A stretch of 64,000 nucleotides of DNA from Schistosoma mansoni. Its lineage: Eukaryota; Platyhelminthes; Trematoda; Strigeidida; Schistosomatidae. Positions 23,191 to 33,990 of this stretch are shown here, in pieces. The DNA lies in contig NC_031496.1 of assembly GCF_000237925.1 (NCBI RefSeq), forward strand, positions 17,132,245-17,196,244. The letters are read 5' to 3'. Each line of letters opens with the position of its first letter. Position 1 is the stretch's first letter. The notes below the pieces were generated by a model, which saw only the letters and a list, made by a program, of their open reading frames with translations, ran no database searches and was not told the origin of the DNA. Both the position numbers and the translations under genes were made by a program.

Positions 23191-23838
23191 TTAAAGTGGA
23201 TACTGTTCTTTTACATGAGTTAGAAACTTATCAAGGTTGGATATAGGTTCGGAAGTTCTAAAATCATATTGCATGCGGTACATGAATTCATCCATATGGC
23301 TCCATAGTAGTCTGCCTCTGGAGCCATGATAAGGTCTCAAAAACTCTTTCAGCCTTGACCACATAGCTTCTATGTTGTTAGTGTGCACCCCAGTAGTAGG
23401 GTCAACGAAATNNNNNNNNNNNNNNNNNNNNNNNNNNNNNNNNNNNNNNNNNNNNNNNNNNNNNNNNNNNNNNNNNNNNNNNNNNNNNNNNNNNNNNNNN
23501 NNNNNNNNNNNNNNNNNNNNNNNNNNNNNNNNNNNNNNNNNNNNNNNNNNNNNNNNNNNNNNNNNNNNNNNNNNNNNNNNNNNNNNNNNNNNNNNNNNNN
23601 NNNNNNNNNNNCCTTAATTTTGACCGAGAGAAAAAGTCCCTGTTCGAGCTGATTTCTTCTTCCAACATGAAAAACATCGAAAGATAATATCATCACGATA
23701 GTCTGCACACCGTACAATGGTCATTTGACTACCGCAGTCACAAGTATAGGAGCTTCTTAATAATCCCTCTTATTGTAGACGCTCAATTATCAAGTCTTCT
23801 CTAAAATCCACTGTAAAGCGATCGTACGTAAGCATCAT
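23191..23838 (-). pseudogene. Merlin transposase, inverted copy, interrupted by the gap
   Basis: The C-terminal part (HTNNIEAMWSRLKEF ... ISNLDKFL) and the N-terminal part are nearly identical to the left copy. The gap hides the region with the first and second catalytic Asp, so function cannot be judged; the upstream stop and frameshift shared with the left copy already break it. Confidence 0.8.
23412..23611. other. Assembly gap of 200 N
   Basis: Exactly 200 N lie inside the inverted Merlin copy. The corresponding stretch in the left copy is about 470 bp, so the gap is either a placeholder size or the inverted copy carries a deletion. Confidence 0.95.
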
Positions 23839-23939
23839 GTTCCGAAATTAGCGCCGTGACCTTAAAAACCCGCGAGGGCTTCTGATTGGCTCGTCCATAT
23901 AGTTTAGTCTCGCCGACTTAAGCGAGACTTTTCAACGCA

Positions 23940-24800
23940 GAATACTGATCAGGCGTTTTGGAAGCTGGACTGAATTTGGTGGTGTCTTAAAGGAGTTTCA
24001 AAAAGTATGCAAGAATAATTCTATCATTTCTCAGACTACCCATACTCATTACATTCACGGCGAAGGTAAACTGCTGAAGGACATAAGATATAAATACATG
24101 TTTGGTGTTTCATTGCTCATTTGGTCATAGACTTAAACAACAAGATCTAACAGTGAATAAAAAACCCTGAAAACTGTAACTAACATGTGACATTTAAGGT
24201 CTAAGTTTCGAAAGTGCTAATTAAGGTTCCTTGTAAACTTGGACAATGAGGAATTTGTCATAAAATCATACAAGATGCGTCACAATCATCCTTGTAATAG
24301 TCCATGGATGGTTTGTGATCCATGCACCAGAAGATTGTCCTCAAAAGAAAATTTGAAGCCGGTATTAAAGATCGAACTGGTAAGCAGGTTACTGCTGCTA
24401 ATGTGGAGACTATGGAAATTCAACTCTTCACAGGTAGTTGTCTGAAAGTATGTTTTAGGTTGTTATAAACGACTGCAAGTATTTGATATATTGCGGCAAA
24501 ACAGTGAACTAACAGAGTATTCAGAATACGAATGTCGCCAGAATCTGTTTTAGTACTTATGATCAGATAGGATCATATAACAAATATGCAGAAGTAGTTT
24601 GTATCAATCCAACTTACAACACCAATAATAGAAGGTTCTTTTTCAGTTCTACTTTGTTGATATTCGTTATTCTAGTTGGTAATAAGGGATAATTTTGGAC
24701 TGGAGCGTCCTGTTCTGTTAGCATGGACGCAAAAAGAATTTCCAGCAGATGTAACCTGGATCTTGGATAAGTTCAGAAGGCGAACTCTTAGAGGTAAGCT
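23940..24800 (+). pseudogene. Mutator-like (MULE) transposase fragment, FAR1-type N-terminus
   Basis: Read in pieces on the plus strand: RRFGSWTEFGGVLKEFQK and IRYKYMFGVS (23950-24110); NEEFVIKSYKMRHNHPCN and DPCTRRLS (24240-24330); in another frame KFEAGIKDRTGKQVTAANVE (24350-24410); then RPVLLAWTQKEFPADVTWIL (24700-24760). The order and the HNHPC block fit the FAR1/WRKY-like zinc-binding start of MULE transposases, which are abundant in flatworms. The DDE core is not seen. Several frame changes show it is decayed. It begins about 25 bp after the end of the inverted Merlin copy. Confidence 0.55.
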
Positions 24801-27000
24801 TAATCAATTACGAAATAAACAAACTAAATAGCTCATCATATTCTTAGACAATGCAGGAGGATAAATAACACACATAACTTCCATAATAACACATCATTAC
24901 CCAGACGGAGTAAACAATATATACAGATTCAGCGAATCCAAATGATATGCACAAACAACAGATTATTGAGAAATATGGTGAACACTTTGCGATGATGGTG
25001 TGAAGGAGAGTCGACAACTTTTACCTAAGGATCATCGATAACTAGGTAAGACTGTAGTTTCTCTAACGCTTGTCTTTGTCTAGTATTCCTTACGATAGAA
25101 AATACGGATCGGAGTACAACAAAGTGTGGAGACGTGACAGGAAGTGTTTACTATAAGAACTTTGTAGTAGTATTTTAACTTAACTACATATCCAACCTGT
25201 AAACTGATTTTTCTGCATCAAATGTTGCTGTTTCTGTATAAGTAGTAGTGATACATCAATAAACTTTTACCCAATTTTTATTTTCGTGTTCTTCGTAGTT
25301 TCATGGGGAGTTATACTGATAATCATAACGTAACCATTTGTGAAAATTAAAAAGAACTGAGTGCTTTATAAGTACCAGTTTCGTTACAAAAACCTGTAGT
25401 ACTGCATTAGTTTAGACGTTTCGCTAGGATGTTAAGTCGTATACATAAGTTTCTTCATTGTGACTGTATTCGGATGAATACTTGAGAGGCATTGTTTCCT
25501 AACCACATGGTCTTCGAAGCCAATCATATGATGACTGATGAGATGTATATTCGACATGTGACACTTGGAGGAGGTCAGCAGTGGTGAACGTGGAGACATC
25601 CATTCAATCGGATGGCATGGCTCAGCCTTGCAGATGTGCTCATTATGTCTAACGTATTACTATTCACATTAAATATATTATTCTATCCCCAGCATAAGTG
25701 TGTTTTTCAGAAGAACTAAGTATCATTTTTAATTGTCACGATACGATGAGTCAGTGTAGATAGTGATGTTACTTCCACGTTAGATCTTACAGATTAGGCG
25801 ATTACATGATAAATTTACCGTTTTCGGATTAGGTCTATCATCAAAGTAGTATTAGTACCGAACTACACTATAATTATACACAGTAACAAGATTTATAATG
25901 CAAAAAACTGTACAGTTGTTATATTTATATTTAGATAATTCCTTAGATAAATAAACGTGGCATTAGTCAATATAAAACACAGTTATCGTCAATTTGTAAA
26001 TTGTTTCTCCATATAATCTTCCATATTCAGTAATTCGCTAAGTTGTTCACCTGCATAGACTTAATTATTGAAAAGGTTAGAGCCTTTCAATTAGTTGACA
26101 GAAGTCATAAGTTGTATGACAGAAAACGTATGGATAGCTTACTCAATAAAATTCTGAGAAACAACAAATTAGTCCTAAAACAAAATATTAACTTTCATTA
26201 TCAGTATCAAATTCAATAAGTAGATAAAACAGCAGCTGATTGGATGTACCTATAAGTGTCTTACTTGCTGTAAACAGTGCTCTTCATTTTCTAACCCTTC
26301 TAGAATTTCATCTAGTTATTTGGTGTTAACAAACAATTTTCAGGCACCAAATAAACGTATTATCAGACTTTAATTAGTAATATGAAATCTGAGAAAAATT
26401 CAATCACAACGTTCACGATACCGTTAGCAATTCACTATTTACACAAAATGATATAACATAAGTACTATTTAGATATTACTCTCCAACATGCATTAAAACT
26501 TTGTTTATGATCTAGTCAGTGATTTCGAATTCTGTTAAAAGAAATTTATTTGTTAACCCTATGACCGACATCAAAACTATTATGAACCACGACATGTTTT
26601 AGTTACCATGCTCAAAACAAACACGCACCGCTTTACATATGAAGAATATTTGGCTAGCTTATGTAGCACTCAAAGTAATGTTTTACTAAATTCCTGTAAA
26701 TGTTCAGAAAGCGGACAGAAAAGGCCATCAACGTCAAATGTCACTCATATATTTTTTTCTTTCTCAGTGACCTTACGTAGTAATATATCAGTCCAGTCGA
26801 AAACGATGATACTTATAATGGATAAAACTATTTTCGGCTGTCTATTAGCAAGTTATGTAATATTCATAAATAGCTTAACGCTCAATTGCTTCAATCTACT
26901 ATTGATAAACAATTACCAACACCCATGATCATAACTAGCATAACTAGGGAGGTGAGTCATATGCAAATGATTTTAGAGCTTATTTTTGATTGAAACTCTG
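24801..27000. other. No recognised gene
   Basis: AT-rich DNA. One 106-codon ORF (26608-26928) has a hydrophobic C-terminal segment but no family motif and no supporting neighbours. Confidence 0.45.
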
Positions 27001-27045
27001 ACTTCAGTTTCAGTTTGGAAAGGACAGGAGGCTTGATGGCCTGTG

Positions 27046-29560
27046 TTAGTCCTGGCAATGATGGTCTCTCAGCTGATCCAACTTTCTTTTGAAACAGTCG
27101 ACGGATGGAGCCTCAACCACGTGCTGAGGTAATGAATTCCACTCGTTGATTATTCGATGGGAAAGTCGGTAGTCAGTTGACAAGTAATTCGTTCTGGGCT
27201 TGTGAACTTTTTTGGAGTGTCCTCGTAGATTTTCTGTTTTGGAAGACAAGAAAAATGAGGGCATATCAGGTGCAAATTTGTCATTAAGCAATTTGAAAAC
27301 TGTAATCAAGTCGCCTCTGATTCTTCTATATGACAGCGGGAATAGGTTTAGCTTGGTCAGTCTAGTACCATACGGGAGCTTCGCTATTCCGGGAATCAGC
27401 CTAGTTGCTGTTCTCTGAACCCTTTCCAAGAGTTCACTGTCTTTTTTTAGGCAGGGGCTAGCTGCTTGTATGCAGTACTCAAGTTTAGGGCGTACGAACA
27501 CTGTATACAAAGTCAGAAACGTTTTAGCGTCAAGATGCCTAAAAGCCCTGCATATGGACCATAAAGTCCTAAAACCTTTGGCGGCTATTGCACGGCAGTG
27601 TGCAGTTGTCTTTAAGTCTTGACTAACGATGACGCCTAAGTCATTGTGTGCCTGGACAATAGGTAACTCAGTGTTATTCATCGTGTATGTATCTGCACCC
27701 TGGTGGTCAATATGCATCACAATACACTTGGAAGTGTTTATCGGCAGTTGCCAGGTTTGGGACCATTCAGATAATTTCTCCAGGTCATTTTGAAGTTCTA
27801 AGCTATCGCCCTTGCCTTGTATCGCTCTCCATATCTTGACATCATCAGCATAGAGTAAGACCGATGACGATAGTAGACGAGGGAAGTCATTTACGTACAG
27901 GAGGAATAACACTGGCCCCAAAACTGTACCCTGGGGAACTCCACTAAGCACAGTTTCCCAGCTAGACAACTTGGAGTTCACCCTTACTCTTTGTTGACGC
28001 CCAACTAGGAAGTCTTTTATCCACATCAATAGATTGCCTCCAACCCCGACATTCCTTAGCTTATATAACAGCCGGTTATGCGGAACTTTGTCGAAGGCTT
28101 TGCTGAAATCGATGTAAGCTACGTCTATAGAAAACTTTTGGTCCTTAAGAGCGCACCAGCTTTCACGAGCGACTAATAAGTTTGTGAGACAAGAGTAACC
28201 TGTTCTAAAACCATGCTGCTTTTCGGAGAGGATCCGGTTTTCATCGAGATACTTTAACAGCTCCTTCCGAATAATCTTTTCTAAGATTTTAACAACCACA
28301 CTAGTTAGGCTAATTGGTCGGTAATTCTCAGGCTTATGTTTTGTACCTGTTGTGAAGACTGGACTTACTATGGCGTTCTTCCAGTCTTTTGGTAGACGAC
28401 CCTGGGTTACGGATAGATTAAAACATACACTTAAAGGGTTCGCAACAAAGTTAGCTAATTCGTTTAGTAACCTAGGATGCAGTTCATCGGGTCCAGAGGA
28501 TTTGCCTATGTCAAGCTTGACTAGCAGACCAAAGACATCGAGTTCTTTAATGGTCACGCTGTCCAGTGCTTGTGTGGGGGGATTTTCATAAACTGGTGAG
28601 AAGGGTGTTTCTATGGTGTATACATCGCTAAAGTATTTAGAGAATACTTGTCCTCCACTAGTGATGAGGCAGTACTGTCTCCCCATAGTGAAGGAACATT
28701 TCTTCTTTTTTTGTCCTCTGATTTATATACGAATACAAGCGTTTAGGGCATTCTATGGATTCCCTAACGATTTTTTCTTCGTACAGCTTTCTAGACTTAC
28801 GGAGGGTCGAGGCACAGATATTCCGAGCTTTTGGATACTGATATTTTGCCTCGTCAGTCCCCAATAACCTAAATCTATCCCACATTTTCCTTCTTTTACG
28901 GAGAAGGGCGCGAACCTCCCTACTGGACCACGGTAGAGAGTTTCTCGGCCCCTTAGGTGTAGTCCAAGGGATGTGGGGGGGCGGTGACTTTTAAGTATAA
29001 ATTCCGGAATACGTTCCAAGCCGTTTCGATTGAGGACTCTGGGTCTATTGTCTAATCTACTGATGATGCTGAGTGCATGATGTCTGGTATGTTTGCTTTC
29101 CAGACGTTAGATCTGGATTGAGCTGAGGCGTGCTCGCGATCGACAGTTATATGGAATTCAAATGTTAAAACTGCATGATCACTTTTGCCTAGGGGTGGTA
29201 TGTAATCCAGGTTTGCAACGTCATCCTCATAGTGAGTCAATATCAGATCTAGTAAGGATGATGCAGAGCCCGGGTCGTACCTCGTTGCTAACTAATTCAT
29301 ACGTCCCACTCTCATGGGATACACTGTCGATAATGGTGAATGGAATAGCATTCCTAATGAATAGAGCTACTCCCCCTCCTTTACGCGTTTGTATTCTATC
29401 GGCGCTTACTAAAGTAAAACCCTCGAAATCAAGTTCCCTACTATCTATAGACGGCGTCAGCCATGTTTCTGTGACTGCGATTATGTCTTGCCTAGTTGAG
29501 TCAATCTGTACACCTAGTTCCGGTAGCTTATTGAGTAAGCTCCGGGCATTGGTATAACAT
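27046..29560 (-). pseudogene. CR1-type ORF2: endonuclease and reverse transcriptase
   Basis: The endonuclease starts near 29560 (CYTNARSLLNKLPEL, IAVTETWL, GGGVALFIR) and ends with GKSDHAVLTFEF (about 29180). About 80 residues expected between SGTYELV and SLLDLILTHYEDD, including the GDFN-type catalytic block, are missing by comparison with intact relatives. The RT (28686-27046) is open and complete: YRPISLTSVVVKILEKII, KQHGFRTGYSC, YIDFSKAFDKVPHNRLL, GVPQGTVLGPVLFLLYVND and the catalytic LLYADDVKIW, then thumb and C-terminal WNSLPQHVVEA. Frameshifts lie near 28690 and 28890. RT catalytic residues are intact, but without an endonuclease this copy could not nick target DNA in the usual way. 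Confidence 0.87.
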
Positions 29561-29571
29561 CCGAAGCCTAT

Positions 29572-30685
29572 TTAGGTGGCCTCGTGCTTCACCCAGAGTG
29601 GCTTCGGCATCATCCTCTGTCGAAGCCTCACAGCCCGAAAATTTACAATTTTCAGGTCTTTTTCGCCAGCGTCTAATCTGAGCTGTAGTTCTTTTTCGGC
29701 TTCCCGTCTTTTTACACGGTCCGCCAACGGTAAGTCTTTACGGAGAAAAACTCCTGAACCCTTCAATTTGTGTCCATTTTCTAAGATTAAGTCGCGTTCG
29801 TTCGGGGATTTGAAAACGACTTCGAGTAGTCTAGACTGATTTGATTTCAGATGCGCTAGGTTTCCTAGCCTATACACCTTTAGCAAGGTGACCCCGGAGA
29901 TGTTTTGGGGCATAACTTGGTTGAGTAGTTGTTTTATCAACACAATGTCATGCTCAAAACGAGCTTTCGGTTCTAAGCTGTCACTCTCCTTGACTCTATG
30001 GGAAATAACTGATCTGTCGCTGTGATCAGACCTCGGCTTGTTGACCCTTTTGGTGGGGGTAGGATTCCCTTTTACGTCATTTTGCCGTTTTCTCCTTACG
30101 ACCCGTACCCAATCGCCAACGTTCTTTGGAGTGGTAACCACAGTCGCATCAGGCGAACTGTGGGATTCCGGAAAGTTCAGGACGACTTGGGAGGTTGGGT
30201 CATCTTTCGCGCTGGAAACCGATCGAGCCTTGCGATTTTGGGTTCTGGGTACCATTTTTGATACGAGGGACAGAAGAGACTTTTTTGCGCGAGTTTCTGG
30301 TTGTGACAGACATCTTTGGAGGATGTTCTCCCTCCTTTGGACAGTGTGGGTCAGCATTTTTTGGACACACTTGGGCCTGCCCTATCTCAATCTGCGTGTC
30401 GACAGATCGAGTTCTGACTGATGTGTCCCGACCGCGCTTGCCGAGACACTTTTTCGTGGCATTTACTATTGAGATGGCCTCGGTTAACAGGCTATTTGCA
30501 TCCAAACAGCACTGTTGACATAGCCACATGCATCCATTTTTACTGAACCGCTTAAAAGCTGCAGGCGTTAGATTCGTGCAAACTTCGTGGTACCAACCTT
30601 TGCACTCATCGCACTGCATACCACTGTCAACGGGATATCGACATCCTGGGCGGTGGAAAATGCTTTCGTTGCATCTTCTAGTCAT
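29572..30685 (-). pseudogene. CR1-type ORF1 with PHD-type zinc finger
   Basis: The start ATG at 30685 opens MTRRCNESIFHRPGC. A Cys/His-rich module follows (CRYPVD, MQCDECKGWYHEVC, WLCQQCC), the C4HC3 pattern of a PHD finger, then a basic linker. After a frameshift near 30200-30360 the second half (30357-29572) has VGDWVRVVRRKRQ, an RRM-like block (VTLLKVYRLGNL, LLEVVFKSPNERDLIL) and FLRKDLPLADRVKR, ending WVKHEAT at 29575. ORF1 proteins of this class bind the element RNA; the PHD finger is known in some CR1-clade ORF1s. One frameshift is seen. Confidence 0.82.
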
Positions 30686-30690
30686 TTTAG

Positions 30691-32429
30691 GATGAGAAAG
30701 TGAGTTTTGACTAAAAGTAGAAAAAACTATAAACAGTTAGGACCAAAGTGCTAACAGATACAATAGAAAAACAAAGTACTCTGGAGTACCGACGATAAAA
30801 CTATTTAGGGTACCGAAAATGATACTCTAGTCGAATGCTTTAACCGAAAAAAATTGAATCAAAGTATAAAACAGTAGTCTTGATACGTTAATAACGATCA
30901 AAACAATAGAATTTACTCAACGAGGAAAAATACGACTGTCCTTTTAGAATCGGTTTATTTTTTGACCTGATAAATGGTGAATTTTACTTGCCTGAGTTCG
31001 CATTGTTAGAAATAATCAGAAGAGGATTGCTAAACATTCACCCAAGTTGTGAGCAATAAATATGTCAGGCTGATAATAAACTGGAATAAACGCTATGCAA
31101 CAAGCACGAAGATTACGAAAATTAACGTGTGACTGAAAAAATGCTGTGAATCGCTGCGACATAAAGGCATCACAAATTCTCGATAACACGTAACATGTGA
31201 GCGAGAACCAGTGGCATGACTTTCGACTATGCCCGTGAAAAAATGTCACCACTTTCAGATTTCGCGGGAATCTGTAACAAACTTGACGCCGCACTTTCAC
31301 AAGGTCATAGCCCACACGAAGCGCTCCACAAGTCTACTTTATGACAACTATAAACTTAAAAAGTTGCATTGCATAAATACTTAGCACGTCCAAAATCATA
31401 GCACGATTTTGCCGAAATTGGATCTGGTGTGTATCGTGGACGCGATGTCTCATTGGAAAATATTTTGAAGACTACACAGTATATCTGAATTGATGAACTG
31501 ATATTCCCTTTTATCGATTATATTTACTAAACAACCCAGTTTGGGATGCATACTGTAAACCAGTAAATGTTGTAACTTGTAGATCATGCCTGTAAAAATG
31601 GCGTGTACCTGCCCTTGCAGAAATATATTATGTAATTATATTATATTTCTGTCGATCAACTTGAATACAGTCTGTAGTGAACACATGTTGTGATGCTTGT
31701 AGTAGCGGTTTTTTGATTTTCTCAGTTTTCGTTTAAAGGTTTTAGAAGTATTCTGTCCCCTATTAGCTTATGAACCACATGCCCAATAACTGGAGCAGTG
31801 CAGTCAAGGAAATTTGTCAGACTGTGGTATAGATTGGAAAGCGCAGTGTCAGTGTTATTTGTCGTAAGATAAGGTTCCCGTGGTAAACATCGAACGAGGG
31901 CTTCAGAGCGCTTCCACGGTTTGTTGATCGAACTGTCTAATCCGGTAGATTATTGCAACTTTACAGTTCTATTGTATGGTGTTTGGAGAACAAATAGTGC
32001 GTAGTACAACTCTATGATCACTCATGAAAACTCATGACTGATGTGTCTATGTTGAGTGTAAATAACAAATAAGGTGTGTTATTCCCCCTAGTCGGTTTTC
32101 AGACTTCTTGGACCCATCCATATAGTTCTATGTTTCGACTAACTTGTTATATCAACCTGGTATCTAATGTTCGGCAGAATAAATCAACTCCGATGATTTT
32201 AAACGCATGCGGTTAGTACTAAGCATTGGAGAATGTGATTGTTAGTAATCTATCAAGTATCCGAATGAGGCGGTCTGTATACACATCCCTAGAGTAGATA
32301 ATTTTACGATTCACAATTTACGGTAACCCAGGTGGAGTAATTTATACCATCAAGAGATACATTTTCAAATTTGCACGTCTGAGTGTCCGAATGAACAAAG
32401 GTAAGTGTAACGCCTTCTATTCCATCACG
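30691..32429. other. No recognised gene; may include the CR1 leader
   Basis: The first few hundred bases could be the 5' leader of the CR1-type LINE. A 99-codon ORF at 31016-31315 (minus) matches nothing I know. The rest is unassigned. Confidence 0.4.
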
Positions 32430-33990
32430 TCTATCGTCTCAGAAAAGAACGTGGTTATGTACATGCAAGGAGTGATCGGACATTGATTTGCACCACGTTT
32501 CTGTAATAAATACAATAGTTGGATTTATAAGGAATGAAAGGGTTTTAGGATGAGTAATTTTATTAGGCAGAGAGCAGGCATTGAATGAAAGAACAAGAAA
32601 CCGAGAAGTATCGTGGTGAAGCAGGTTAGAGTATAGCTCACAATCGATAGTTTCATGAATACTCGTAGGATTAGCTAAGGTAAGAATTGTGTTGCAAGAA
32701 GAAGTGAATTCTACATCTTTGTCATCATTTGTAATATACTTACCATAGCCGGCCAAAAAGCATACGGAATTACAAAAGTAGTCCCCGGATTTTCATTCAT
32801 TATAACATCTGACAGAGGTATAGTGTAGATATTGGTAGCCGTATCAAAAAGACTATCAGATCTATGTGTGCGATCAAGTGGACATTTTTAGTTTGGATTA
32901 CTTTTTATGCTTGACTTATGTGTGACATTTTCCAGACGTTTATTTCCGAGGTTTGTGGTTTGTTTAAACTCCTTCGTAATTTGGGGAGAATCGAGTGTTG
33001 TTAAGCATACTTGCGATGGTTTACAAGGTCCGAATATATCGAATTTCAGTGCGTGGTCGGTTATATAAATGTCATGACTATGTTGCCTGTTATCCGTTGC
33101 ACAGTTACTGTAACCAGGTGTTGCACTAACAGGAATTTGTACTGTGTTCTTCGATTCGTCATCAGCACAACTACTTAGAGTTAAGTGTAAGTCAGCATTC
33201 TTAAGAGGGTGGACACCAACTGCATCGGGGGCGAGTTCTTCTGACTTTAAAGTTTAAGAGATTCGAGAGAGTTTATCACTAGTGGCATATTTGTAAAGTT
33301 AGATGTCCTCTTAGAATCGAACTTGGTTTTATGACCTTAAGTATTAGGATGCGTTTGGGAGTTTGACGCTGATGGTCTGTAACTAGTTCATCTTGCTTTT
33401 CGCTGGCATGGTTTCCTATCTGGAAGAATCCGAATATCCTTGAAAGTCTGTTTTCGTCTCATCGGAATGGGGAAAGTTAGATACTCACCGGAGTCTGCAG
33501 ACGAGTTGAATTTGAATAGGATTGTTGAATGCATATCAGGGTGACTTCTCTTTAATCTTGTGCACATACATGGTACATTTGTCATATAGCTGGCTCTAAG
33601 CAGATTAGACTTGATATTTTTAGGGGCATATGTTTCCTGTATATTAAGTACAATTGCACCGCTAGGTCGTCATATTCTTTCAAATACCTCCGAAGCAACA
33701 CTATCTGGGTGGTCATTCATGTCATTCATCTCATCTGGAGTCTCTGCTAGGTTGGGGTTGATGCGATGTATCCATATGATTGCAGTTGTGACCATCGTTA
33801 TTGTTTACCAATAGAGTTTTCAACATGCCTGGAATGGAGACAAATAGCATATGCTTGTCTGCTTCCGAATGAACGGAGTACCTCATCTCGTTGAAACTGT
33901 CGGTAGTAGTGTTCGATTGAGTCGTTTTCCTACGTTTTGCTGGAGGCCTACAAGCATGGGTCCTCAATTTTTTGTGGCATGAAAAGAAAG
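32430..33990 (-). mobile_element. LINE, 5' half (ORF1 and start of endonuclease)
   Basis: The minus strand holds a basic start (CRPPAKRRKTTQ, about 33960), an ORF1-type block (LKRSHPDMHSTILFKFNS, then TFKDIRILPDRKPCQRKA, 33585-33388) typical of the RNA-binding part of LINE ORF1, and after about 650 bp the beginning of an endonuclease (FLVLSFNACSLPNKI, PTIVFITETWC, 32620-32450). The remaining endonuclease and RT are absent. Frames are broken. CR1/Jockey-type; it might be the family of the nested LINE at 2560-4101, whose 5' half is missing, but I could not test this. Confidence 0.6.

Larger units (their letters stand above)
23079..23914 (-). mobile_element. Merlin DNA transposon, inverted copy with both ends
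   Basis: Both termini are present: GGCGAGACTAAACTACATGG at 23079 and its near-exact inverse ending at 23914, giving terminal inverted repeats of about 24 bp, followed inside by a second shared block (CCAATCAGAAG). The transposase reads on the minus strand (23838 to 23191) and ends FLTHVKEQYPL. The middle is an assembly gap. It has the same upstream stop and the same short T run as the left copy. Confidence 0.85.
27000..30690 (-). mobile_element. CR1-type LINE, near full length
   Basis: A two-ORF non-LTR retrotransposon on the minus strand: ORF1 with a PHD-type zinc finger (30685-29572) and ORF2 with endonuclease and reverse transcriptase (29560-27046), followed by a short 3' end without a long poly-A. 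The 5' leader may extend beyond 30690, but I could not find its end or a target duplication. ORF2 has an internal deletion in the endonuclease and a few frameshifts, while the RT frame is open for 546 codons, so it is a fairly young but inactive copy. Confidence 0.88.

Noticed and set aside
23402-23717. ORFs spanning the N gap
   Set aside because: Translations through N are artefacts; the real content is the Merlin transposase on the minus strand.
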